A DNA stretch of 64,000 nucleotides from Toxorhynchites rutilus septentrionalis (taxonomy: Eukaryota > Arthropoda > Insecta > Diptera > Culicidae): contig NC_073746.1 in the NCBI RefSeq assembly GCF_029784135.1, positions 107,698,161 through 107,762,160 on the forward strand, read 5' to 3'. Below the pieces are notes generated by a model that saw nothing but the letters and a program-made list of their open reading frames with translations, was not told the origin of the DNA and made no database searches. The translations under genes were made by a program, and so were the position numbers. Of the stretch, positions 46,240 to 55,277 are shown piece after piece. Numbering within the stretch: position 1 is the first letter of the stretch; each line of letters opens with the position of its first letter.

Positions 46240-46860
46240 CTAGATCAAGCCCGACTTTGAATGAAATGAAGGTCATGTTGCCGATGTCCTTTGGGGACCA
46301 GTTTGACTACCTCGGGATTCTGGGTTAATTGCAAATTTTCACGCACCATTGCTGATATTTCCACATTGGTCACATCGGGTCGTATGCGAGACAGGTAGAG
46401 TCAAAATTTGGATGCTGGTTTTGCACTGATGGCAACAGTTACAACATTGTCCCCAATCTGCTTAGGGCCAGACTGACATTCAGACGATTTTTGTGTAACA
46501 TCAGGTCCACGAAGACGTTTGGCAGCTCGAACAGGTTCTAATAAGGGCCAACGCTTCACTGTGGGTGACATGGTTTACGAAGTGGGCTTAAATGACAATT
46601 ACTTTATTTTCGTTTTCGAATTGGTGATTGCGTCCGTGAGTCTGCTAACTTAGTAATGGAGCGGAAATGGGAATTGCTGAACAGCTCAGCGCAGTCATCG
46701 CAAATCTAAAAAAGATTTTTCCGATGTGGCGAGAAGTAGCCCAGAAGAGCACGTGTCACTACCGGCTGACCAGCACATTACAAGTGGAATATGCCACCAC
46801 AATATCCTCGGCATGTGACGAATTCAATGCCATTTATAATTCTTCTCCATGATAACCGCC
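46240..46860 (-). pseudogene. LINE ORF1 remnant (CR1-type)
   Basis: Minus-strand fragments read ICDDCAELFSNS (about 46700), a Cys-rich motif like the ORF1 PHD-type finger. Further on are a PTVKRWPLL-type stretch (about 46560) and YLSRIRPDVTNVEISAMVRE with a following KLVPKDIGN (about 46395-46290), the conserved ORF1 C-terminal domain of CR1/Jockey-like LINEs. Several stops and frameshifts. Confidence 0.6.
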
Positions 46861-47169
46861 GAACTTATTCGCCTATCGATAGGCTTACAGCACAGCCCAA
46901 ACGCAGGAACAGCAAAACGGTGACGGCAATGTTTATTGTTTTTGTGTACAAGATAAATCCGATGAACAAATCGAAAACTTTTAGGCAGCTACAGTTGCAA
47001 CCCAAACGTAAGAACGAAAATATCGGCAACTTTTTCACATTTACACAACAAACAGTCAATGGACTGTCACTAAATAGAAAATATTTGAGTGCGAGATCAC
47101 AATAAGAACGGTAAGGAATAACGATCAAAACAAACACACATTTGAATCGCTACTATACTCGCGCGTTCC

Positions 47170-47570
47170 CATATGGCGACCGTGACAGGACGAGACAGTA
47201 GTACGAAAGTTAGACGACGAATCGCTTGTCACAGTGCTGGCTGGAGCTGAAGCATGATGAATTCCCGGCCGTTGACATTCATTCCGCTAGAATCGGCTGA
47301 CCATGAGTCGTTAAGACCCGATCCCCAATTCCAAAGGAGTACAAGAATAAAAAAAAACTCCCAACGGATGAGGAAATGGCGTTGAGGAACAGTTGGAACA
47401 TGGTTCAACACACCATTGGTAACTTTTGGCGCCGTTGGGTGCTGGAATATCGACCATTATAAGACGCACAAAGTGATTCCGAGATGTAAGACCGATCAAG
47501 GTAGGAGACATTGTGCGGAGACCGAAATGTAAGCGAAGGGATGCATTTGGTGTTTAAATCTATCCTCAAT
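47170..47570 (+). pseudogene. BEL/Pao element 2: integrase C-terminus
   Basis: LDDESLVTVLAGAEA (about 47212) is followed, after a 2-base shift, by MNSRPLTFIPLESADHESL (about 47258-47315), the conserved MNSRPLT motif of BEL integrases. Then scattered residues correspond to the RRW.EYRPL and GDIV region (about 47425-47520). It ends near an AATAAATAAACG phrase at about 47571. Confidence 0.78.
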
Positions 47571-47634
47571 AAATAAACGTTTATAGTTTTAAGCGGATCA
47601 AATCAAAACCGTTAATTGATTTTGGCTGGAAGAA

Positions 47635-47792
47635 TTTTTTTTTTTTTTTTCTGTATTTAAGTGACTTTCAACGCTTCTGGCTGGTTCGTCACTTTTCCTT
47701 CCATTTTGGAAGAGTGTCGGGAGTGAGAATTGAACTCGTGATCTTGAGCGTGAGAAGTATGGATGTTACCTCCACGCCAGATCGGCTCCACG
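47635..47792 (-). mobile_element. SINE family 2, copy 3
   Basis: Minus-strand, 158 bp, with poly(A) seen as the T-run at 47635-47650, B-box-like GAGTTCAATTC and A-box-like TGGCGTGGAGG. Exact 12-bp target duplication TGGCTGGAAGAA (47623-47634, 47793-47804). Confidence 0.85.
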
Positions 47793-47804
47793 TGGCTGGA
47801 AGAA

Positions 47805-48345
47805 CTCCCATCTAATTCTATCACAACAACCTGGATAAGATATATTCGACGGTAGGGATTTACACCGAACAAACTTCAAAGCACCTCCGACGATAACTGA
47901 TTCACTTCTACAAAAAATCACATATCAAAACAATATTTCACTACAATGCTTTCAACAAACGACTGGCTATTAACATTTATTCAAAACACGTTACTACAAT
48001 TGAGGGCAATGAAATCAATGTACCCAGTGGTCATCCGTATGCACAATAAATTGATAATGAATAATACATCACATCCTGTACCGGCGCTGTGTCTTTCCAT
48101 ACGAAGCGAAATATTGCACCGAGAAAATCACTTGAGTGTTCTCGTGATTGAATTAGACATAAATCACGCAACCTTGTACGATTCAAACTATCACACCTTA
48201 GACCGCAGCACAAAACTACCGCTGATTATTCCCATCAAATATTCATCTGGCTTATTGGGTCTAGTAATAACAGATGAATTAAATGGGGCGAGAAAATTTT
48301 GAAAAGAAGAAAAACAAGACTGATAAAAACAAAGTGCACACTTAA
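47805..48345. other. Unassigned DNA with an open frame at 47946-48302
   Basis: The 118-codon plus-strand frame has no motif, repeat or composition that supports coding, and no homologous copy in the window. I leave it uncalled. Confidence 0.35.
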
Positions 48346-49708
48346 CTAAAGATATTTATTGAAAACAGAAACTTAAATGTAATTAGCAAAAGAAAACCGA
48401 AATAAACATTAATAACTAACAAATATCAACCATTGAAAACATCAAAATATATGTATATAGCCATTTTTCGCTACTTATTGTAAGAGTTCAGTTGACGCAT
48501 CCCAATTTGATATAATTGCATTCCATTCAACTGTTTTTTCGTATATTTCCATACTTCCATTTAGTTGACTATATCTTTTTCTTAGTTATCTGATTTTACT
48601 CGACGCAAACTGGACGTTGTGTTTGCGTTTGTAGTGCTTTTAGTAACTCTGATAGGAATTATATTTAAATGTTTACGTTTGCTTCTCGTTAAAAAATGTA
48701 TCTGATTCTGTCTATAAATTGCGTTTCATCATTCGATACAACTATTGTTCAATGGTTGTAGAAAATAATTCTGTTTCCTATTTGTGTTTTGTCTGTATTG
48801 TTGTTTCCTGCCGGCCGGATCACACTCGTTGACCCTTTTGCGCGTTGAGGCAACAGAATGGAAGCGGTCCCTTCCAGCTGCCGATATGGGAACGACACTC
48901 CCAGTTTGATTGAGGTTATCTGTTTATATTTAGTATTTTCGTTATCGTAACACAAAACTGGTCAACTGAACGTATTATTGTGTTATTTAGAAAACAAACA
49001 TAATTGTATTCACTATTATTTGAAAAGGCAACAACTGTCTCTCTGTGGTTTTTAGTGAACAGCACCCTCCCTGCACGCGTTCAGCTATTTCTTTGCATCA
49101 GTTAATGATTTATATATTTGTAACTATGGTTGCACTTAATCGCTATTTGTTATTTCAGTTTATATATCTCTGTATACATTTGTGGTTGAGAGTGTCGCTC
49201 GACCGCTGCAAGGAAGCTTCGCTTCGTGATTCCAGCTTCTGTTGTTACTTCGGAAGAAACTCGAAAACATTCTCGTATAAATATATTATGAAGGCTCTTG
49301 GTGAGTTTTTGTTGTTAAAAATCAATATTTCATATGTCAGCAACAGTAACTTGTTGTTAGATTTAATTTGTTTATCGCTCTATTCTGTGATGTACATTAA
49401 AGGCATGTACAAATTCTAGTTAGTATTGTGGCTCAGACAATGCTACAAAGTATACAACATAACGTAAACTGCTAACGGTAAAATGAAAAATAAACGATAA
49501 TGTTTATCCTAAGTTTGAAACTAATTAAACTCAAATATCGATATCGACCAATCCATAGCATTTCGAAAACTTAAACCATAATTTGAAAATATCCCACAGA
49601 AAAAATGCTTTATATATATTTTTTACCGAACAAAACATTGCATAGAACTGCTAAAAATATGCGCCCTCTTTCTGTTTCCCGGTGAAATGAGCGAATGTTC
49701 GGTTGTGC
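48346..49708 (-). other. Probable 3' untranslated and flanking DNA of the host exon
   Basis: Lies just downstream (minus strand) of the stop codon at 49709-49711. It is AT-rich, free of recognisable transposons, and has AATAAA on the minus strand at about 48352-48357. This would fit a long 3' UTR, but the true polyadenylation site cannot be fixed from sequence alone. Confidence 0.35.
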
Positions 49709-49848
49709 TTAACGGAAACGTCGCTTCTTACCGTGCTTTTTGCCACCCTTCGGAGCTTTTCGCTTCTTACCACCCGCCGAGGACGGCGGAAGCTCGCCGT
49801 CGAGTGCGCTGATGTCGCCAAAGCTCGTCAATTCGTCGCCCAGTGTGC
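49709..49848 (-). CDS. Terminal exon of a host gene, basic C-terminus (unidentified)
   Basis: On the minus strand a pyrimidine-rich tract and CCACAG end at 49849, a good splice acceptor. The following 140 nt stay open and end in TAA (49711-49709). The 45 complete residues start TLGDELTSFGDISALDGELP and finish with a highly basic tail, KKRKAPKGGKKHGKKRRFR. The exon begins with the last two bases of a split codon. Its GC content (about 60%) and codon pattern differ sharply from the surrounding AT-rich DNA. Acidic-then-basic tails of this type are common in nucleolar and RNA-binding proteins, but I do not recognise the gene. Upstream exons must lie at higher coordinates, beyond or among the repeats; I could not identify them. 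Confidence 0.68.
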
Positions 49849-49999
49849 CTGTGGAAAGGAGAGAGATAAGAAACGTAGTTTAATTATCCTCCAGAAAGCG
49901 ATATTTGAAGCTTGCATGCGAGACCATAAATGTTGGTTGTCTGCAATATTTATCCTAGTTCCTTTCTTGCATTTTATGAAAACTCTGAATTTCTTTCTA
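49849..49999 (-). other. Start of the intron upstream of the terminal exon
   Basis: Noncoding AT-rich DNA following the splice acceptor (minus strand). The intron would include the transposon cluster that begins at 50000. Confidence 0.5.
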
Positions 50000-50474
50000 C
50001 ACTCGACAAAAAATTAAAGTAACAGAGCGCGAAATCGGAAATTTTAAGTGATTTTTGACATGCTGTAACTTCGTGAAAAATCAACACATATAGATTGAAT
50101 GTAAATCATTTAAAATCTTCAGGTATTAGAATATTTTACGTACATATTTTTTATCGTTGTGTGTGTAGGTGTAGTAGACAGCAATATTGGGAAGAAATGA
50201 AAAATCGTTTTTTTCTGATTTTCAAAGATTATGTTAATTATCACAATTTTTTGTCAACTAACTCAATAGAAAATCCAATAAACTTTATCAACCAGCTTTC
50301 ATTTGGTTCCTACAATGTCCATGTTGGACCTTCCTATACAGAGATATTTCTGTTTGAATGAAAAATTACCCCTTCGTCTTTGATGATGAATAATTCAATA
50401 AATAATGATCGCACCGCAAATCGAAAGGCGGTTTTGAAAACCCCAATAAATTTTGTTCGAGGTTACTTGCTATT

Positions 50475-50752
50475 CTTCTTCTTGAATGGCGTTAACGTTC
50501 CCTGTGGAACTTTTGCCGTCTCAACGTATGCATTAACTAGCGTCATTTCTATTAATACTTAGTTGAGATTTCTTAAGCCAAATAACACGCCTTGAATGTA
50601 TTCCGAGGGGCAAGCTCTAGAATACGCGTGACCACAGTGCAAAGTCGGAGGAAATTTCATTGACGAAAAATCCCCCGGCCAGAGCGGGAATCGAACCCGA
50701 ACACCCGGCATGATAATGTGAGACGCTAACCACTCGGCCACGGGTGCACATG
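50475..50752 (-). mobile_element. SINE family 1, copy 4, full length
   Basis: The cleanest copy (278 bp): A box TGGCCGAGTGG, B box GGTTCGATTCC, and a tail ending AAGAAGAAG-type (CTTCTTCTT on plus). Exact 11-bp target duplication TACTTGCTATT (50464-50474 and 50753-50763). It serves as reference for the uninterrupted SINE. Confidence 0.88.
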
Positions 50753-50944
50753 TACTTGCTATTGCTTTGACGAATAAAAAAAATTATTCAAGTTTTCGTA
50801 TCGATTTTAAAAAAAGTGCCAAAGACAGATTTTTCATAGTGTCTTAGAAAATCGTCTGTAATTTTGAAAATTGCACCAGAAATACAGAATGCTATGTGTA
50901 ATATCAGAATGAATTACATAAAATCATTGAAAAAACAAAAAAAG

Positions 50945-51828
50945 GGTAGGTTATATCTATGATATAACGCAAGGTTGACGTGGGACTACCTTAGCTTGGC
51001 AATCGTTTGGTCGGTGTTAAGTCAGACCGGACCATGTGACATTTTTATGATTTCGAGGAAAACGAGTTTGAAGTTTGGTGCTATAAAGGGTTTTCATTGA
51101 GCGTTCAAAACAATTTCGATAAGTTATTCCTGCTGTACGCGTGATTTTCCAAATCTGAAAAATGTGGAATGCAGTTTACAAAATGTTTAACCCAATGCAA
51201 ATACCCCCGATCTGCATGAGTTTGCAATGCCAATTTCCTTAGACACTTTGGTTCTGAAGTCTGTGTTGGGGAAACACATTTCAGTCGGAATAAAAATGCC
51301 CCCGACTTGCATGTATTTGCAATGCCAATTTCCCCACGTTCCATGGATTTGAAGTCTGTGTTAGGGAAACACATTTCAGTCGGAACAAAAGTACCCCCGA
51401 CTTTCATGTATTTGCAATGCCGATTTCTCTAATGCTGCTTGGTTTTGAAGTCTGTGTCAAGGAACACATTTTGGTGCGATCAAAAGTCCACATACTTTCA
51501 TGTGTTTGAAATGCCGATTTCCCTAAGTTTGCTGGGTTTTTATGGCTGTGTTGGGGAAACCGTAAATCGGGCCAATCAAAACGAGGTAGTTAGAGCGTTT
51601 AGATAACGCTTAACATTTTACAGTTATTCATTTGTTTATCTAATGAAAAATAACATTTTATTAATTGCGATAGAAGCGTAAAAATATTCCGTATCAATTG
51701 ATGCAAACATCTTTCCGATCCAGTAAGAAATGTTCGAGTTCTAAGCATTCGGAATCTTTCATTTTTTCCTGCATGTTCTATGTTTAGGTTTTCATTTTAC
51801 TCCGGTTAGAAGTAGTCCCGCGTCAAAA
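50945..51828 (-). mobile_element. Histone-promoter repeat family, copy D (tandem-rich form)
   Basis: On the minus strand it begins TTGACGCGGGACTACTTC near 51826 and ends in CACGTCAACC with hairpin GGTTATATC / GATATAACC (about 50950-50970 on plus), the same subtype as copy C. Four to five ~95-bp tandem units lie at about 51190-51560. The 5' 250 bp match copy C closely. No histone module. Confidence 0.72.
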
Positions 51829-51894
51829 TCGATATTTTATTTCTTCCCGAAATTGTTGTTCACTACACCTAAACACACCAAGATACAAATTTTT

Positions 51895-52145
51895 AGGTAA
51901 AATATCACCAGCTAGTTACATTTAATGCGACATTTAGCTAATTGGACAGACCTGTAATGCGACACGTTTACTTGGACATTTTTACCTCTAATGGCACATT
52001 TTTGTAAACATCGAGGTCGGGGCCCAAATGATGACCCCACATTGAATGTCGCCACCAGATGTCGACACTGTATCACTCTCATTGCCATTGTCCAATTACA
52101 GGTCAAAATCACCTCTAATGCGGCATTTAGTGGTGCCTCGGCATG
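51895..52145. repeat. Small unclassified repeat with AATGCGACA / inverted GTCCAATTA motifs
   Basis: AATGCGACATTTAG and AATGCGACACG occur near 51920-51970 and AATGCGGCATTTAG near 52118. TAATTGGACAGACCTGTAAT at 51938 is inverted at about 52088-52105 (TTGTCCAATTACAGGTC). Probably a short MITE within the larger element. Confidence 0.45.
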
Positions 52146-52612
52146 TCGTAATCAATGTAAATTACTGTACCTGAAAGTTCGAGCTTTAAAATGATGTAAA
52201 TCCCATTTGTATGCGTCGAAAATCAGTTAAAATTTTCGACTTCGCACTCTGTTCCTCTATTTTTTTCGTCGAGTGTATAAAGTGATGAGATGACTGATAT
52301 TTTCCATTTGGCTTCCTCAAGGCTAGAAGCGAATTGTCTCCAAAATTGAAAACCACTATAGAAGAAAAAAATCAAGTCAACTCGTAAAACTGGAATTGTG
52401 TCCCAAATACATAATGCGTTTCCATATTACGCTTGCGAACACATGGAGCCACACGATGTATTGTTAAAATACAGCTGAAATTAGACGCAGGGTTACCATA
52501 ATAAAATCTGTTTTGACGTAGGATTACGTCTTTCGGGAAGATATTGGGGTACAAATTGAAAAACGAATATCGATCGCATCGTGAAGAATGTCCAATTTCA
52601 AACGCGTATTGC

Positions 52613-52786
52613 TCAGTCATTTCATGACGGATTGATGAGATTTTTACATCAAAACATTGCGGCACTCTATAACAATTTTTCACCTTGAATAAAATAATAT
52701 ATATCATGTAATTAACTATCGAACAATTGAAAAATCTCAACCCCTATCCAAACGGTACTGATTGGTCGAAATTGACGTCATTTCTT
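52613..52786 (+). repeat. Direct duplication flanking the histone module (5' copy)
   Basis: About 75% similar by eye to 53889-54055. Shared anchors are CAGT.ATTTC.TGA.GGATT, CACTC.ATAACAAT, AAAATAATATAT and CTGATTGGTCGAAATTGA. Confidence 0.65.
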
Positions 52787-52877
52787 TTTTGCCTGCTTCG
52801 CTTCTTTCGTTCCCCGATAAGTCAAATATTTGCATGTCGAGCGAGTGGGGGGCGCCTATTTCTCACATACCAACTGA

Positions 52878-52915
52878 TATAAAAGGACGGTAGCATTTTT
52901 GGATTTCTCATTCTC
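52878..52915 (+). promoter_or_regulatory. Histone-type core promoter in copy E
   Basis: TATAAAA (52878-52884) is followed by CTCATTCTCG, with CATTC at 52909-52913, 31 nt from the first T. The YCATTC cap box in this position is characteristic of arthropod histone genes. ATTGG motifs (inverted CCAAT) lie upstream at about 52760. The open frame starts 39 nt after the cap box at 52952. Confidence 0.6.
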
Positions 52916-52951
52916 GTTCAACGCTCAGATCGGCAAACATCTGGGCTTCTA

Positions 52952-53446
52952 GTGTGCAGTTCTCTACAAATCATCCAAAACCATACGGTGCGGCAAAGGA
53001 GAGGAAGCCATCGGCAATCAACGATGGATGCGGTGCGGCAAAGGGAGCAAAGAAGAGGAGCAGCGGAGAGCATCGAATTAAATCTAGTGTGCATTGCTGG
53101 TGCGCTCCTCTTCACATCAACAATTGGATGCGGCAAAGGAGGCAGAGGAGCGAAGTACATTGCATCGCATCGTATCACACCCGCTATCCGTCGTTTAGCT
53201 CGTCGTGGTTGTGCCAATCAAACCCTCGCAAATCGACGCACAGAAGCCGATAGCACCAAAGTCAAGGAAAGCAGCAGCGAATCCGTAAAAGCTACCGCTC
53301 CCAAAACTAAACTGCTACATCCGACTGAAACGCAGCAGATTCCGTACAACCCATTAAACCATTCCAGTCCTTCTCAGGATTATCAATTTGTTTTGAAACA
53401 AAAGAGTTTATTTTACTGTTTTCCACTTACCACAAAAACTATATAA
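52952..53446 (+). pseudogene. Histone H4-like degenerate gene
   Basis: The 164-codon frame contains CGKGGRGAKYIASHRI followed by TPAIRRLARRG (residues 75-86 for the ITPAIRRLARRG core, 53174-53209). This matches 11 of 12 aligned positions of the invariant H4 stretch IT(K)PAIRRLARRG, with one Lys codon lost. The Gly/Lys-rich H4 N-terminus is recognisable but shortened. The H4 histone fold beyond helix 1 is absent. The coding motif TGCGGCAAAGG occurs three times (52989, 53034, 53129), as if the Gly-Lys N-terminus had been multiplied. Downstream residues are Ser/Lys/Thr-rich and unlike H4. The histone stem-loop lies inside the open frame, which shows that the original stop codon has been lost. 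A functional histone is unlikely; expression as a small basic protein cannot be excluded. Confidence 0.6.
53366..53381 (+). terminator. Histone mRNA 3' stem-loop (degenerate)
   Basis: AGTCCT-TCTC-AGGATT forms a 6-bp stem (A:T, G:T, T:A, C:G, C:G, T:A) with a 4-nt pyrimidine loop. This fits the metazoan consensus of a 6-bp stem, GGYYYU, with a UNNN-type loop and ARRRCC. A purine-rich stretch (GAAACAAAAGAG, 53395-53406) follows 13 nt later, where the histone downstream element binding U7 snRNA is expected. The two outer base pairs have weakened from G:C. Confidence 0.6.
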
Positions 53447-53888
53447 AACCGATCAAAAATACTGTTTATTTTTACATTTTCTACTAACAACTAACATGGA
53501 ACGTATCATGTCAAAAACATACGTTTCATCAACCACCTTTTATTGGATTTGGCAAAAGAAGCGAAGGACATATGCATGCATGTATATAACGGAACGCTCC
53601 AGTCATACACAGCCCGTTAGGGACGAATGACCTTTGAGTTAAAGTCCCTTCAAAAACAAGAACGAACGATACACAGCCCGTATCAGACAAATGCATGAAG
53701 GAATTCTATAAAATAAAAATAATATTTTTGTGGTGCCTTTGCGCCAACTACACGGGCGTGTAGCACCATAGTAGCAAAAAATGTCGAAGTTCGTGACATC
53801 TGATAGCAATATTTTTCTTCTTTTGAATTATAGAGACTTTAAACTTTACGTTCATTCGTCTCTAGCCCGGCTCATGTACTTACAATTA

Positions 53889-54055
53889 TTGGTCAGTTAT
53901 TTCCTGATGGATTTACGAGATAATTGCATCAATCGATCTGAGCACTCCATAACAATCTATCACAATTGATAAAATAATATATCATATGAAACTAACTAGC
54001 AAACAATCAAAAAATTTTCAAACGGAAATACCTCGTTCTGATTGGTCGAAATTGA
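53889..54055 (+). repeat. Direct duplication flanking the histone module (3' copy)
   Basis: Partner of 52613-52786. The equivalent region occurs only once in copies B, C and D (for example 41090-41180), so the single-copy state is probably ancestral. Confidence 0.6.
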
Positions 54056-55277
54056 ATATACGGACAAATCGGCTCATCAAAGTAGAGCGAACTTTTGCTC
54101 CCACCGAAGTGTATTCCCTAACAGAGACATCAAAACCAAGCTGCCTGGGGGAAATCGGAATACATGAAAGCAGAGGGGCTTTTGTTTCCACCGACATGTA
54201 TTCCCTAACAGAGATTTCAAATCCAAGGTGTCTGGGGGAAATCAGCATGTAAATACCTTCGTGGTCGATAGTTTAACTAACGACGCGCACAAATGGATAG
54301 TGCTTATTGTAACTAGCGTGGGCATTGCTGATTGCATACTTGCTGGCGAATTAGTAGGGAGCGATGAATGAGTGTTTTTTTTATGTTCGTTCCAATAAGA
54401 ATCTTTCGATGGATTAATTGAAGAATGATATTACAATGAACTGAATAGAACCTATGTGTGATAGAATATAAATAAACTTTAAATTTGGAACTTTTATGTT
54501 GGTTGCTTCGTGAAATTTCATATCAATGACCGATATTATTGTCCAATTGAAATTCGCATTGAGGCATGTAGCATCGTGTTCCGTTGGGTTTAAAGCGAAA
54601 ATGCCATTTCCATTTCAAATATATTTTCTCTATAATAAAACACTTTTTTTTCTGGTGAGAAAACTTGATAATTGTGTTCGATAATGATAATTATCTTATA
54701 TTACATTGATGAGTTTTTTTCTTTATTTCATCCATACATAACACAGGAGCCATCTCGTCCAGGGCCACAGAGCGCGGCTTTCATCATATCTCATTCCACT
54801 TAGGCATCTCCTATCTTGATACGCACCATCAAATGACTAATCACCATCTTTCTATCATTATCACTCGGTTATGGACATTGGTGGAGTGAACCAAGAATAC
54901 CTAACAACCAGACAAAACGTCCACCAAGAGATTAACAATGTAATTCTTCAAACATATCCAAAGTCAGCATGTAACAGATAACCCAACGGAATCCTACGTC
55001 AACTATGCGGTCGTGTCTCGGACACAACCCTCCTGTGACTTTTTTTTTATCTAAAAAAACCCTTTTTATCTCTGTTCTTTTTCAGAAAACTGTATTAATA
55101 TCTGTATTGAATTAGCACATGCAAGCGCTAGCAAACAACGTAGATATCTTGTGGCTGCTTCAGATGCTATTCAAAATCTCCAAAGTCAAATCCTGCTACC
55201 TTAAATATAATATGGGCTGCCACATTTAATTCTGTAGAATTTTTCAATAATGTTCGTGAAGGGATCGAATACTACTA

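Larger units (their letters stand above)
44340..47150 (-). mobile_element. Jockey/CR1-type LINE, minus strand, RT largely deleted
   Basis: On the minus strand: a 5' region from about 47150, ORF1 remnants (about 46850-46250), endonuclease (46215-45361), a start of RT (45240-45100), then a jump to the RT C-terminal side (about 45030-44870) and a tail ending in AATAATAATAAAGAATAAAG (to about 44345). It lies inside BEL element 2. The 5' boundary is uncertain. Confidence 0.72.
50000..52275. mobile_element. TA-flanked inverted-repeat element, 2.3 kb, with two nested insertions
   Basis: The ends are CACTCGACAAAAAA (50000) and, inverted, CACTCGACGAAAAAAAT (to 52275). The inverted repeat continues for about 65 bp (AACAGAG.GCGAA.TCG.AAATTTTAA.TGATTTT). 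TA lies on both sides (49998-49999, 52276-52277). TA duplication suggests Tc1/mariner. No transposase is visible. It contains a SINE (50475-50752) and repeat copy D (50945-51828). A solo end is at 13163-13234. Confidence 0.7.
52511..55034 (+). mobile_element. Histone-promoter repeat family, copy E (long form with histone-like module)
   Basis: Starts TTGACGTAGGATTACGTC (about 52513) and ends AATCCTACGTCAAC then hairpin GGTCGTGTC / GACACAACC (55009-55029). Order: 5' region; a segment (52613-52786) repeated after the module (53889-54055); promoter 52878-52913; histone-like ORF 52952-53446 with H4-like residues; histone stem-loop 53366-53381; a region shared with copy A (about 53580-53790); two ~95-bp units (about 54080-54260); a 3' region. 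The duplicated flanks suggest the histone segment came in by insertion or recombination between related units. Confidence 0.72.

Noticed and set aside
47946..48302. 118-codon open frame
   Set aside because: No recognised domain, no repeat relation, no codon signal; left unassigned.
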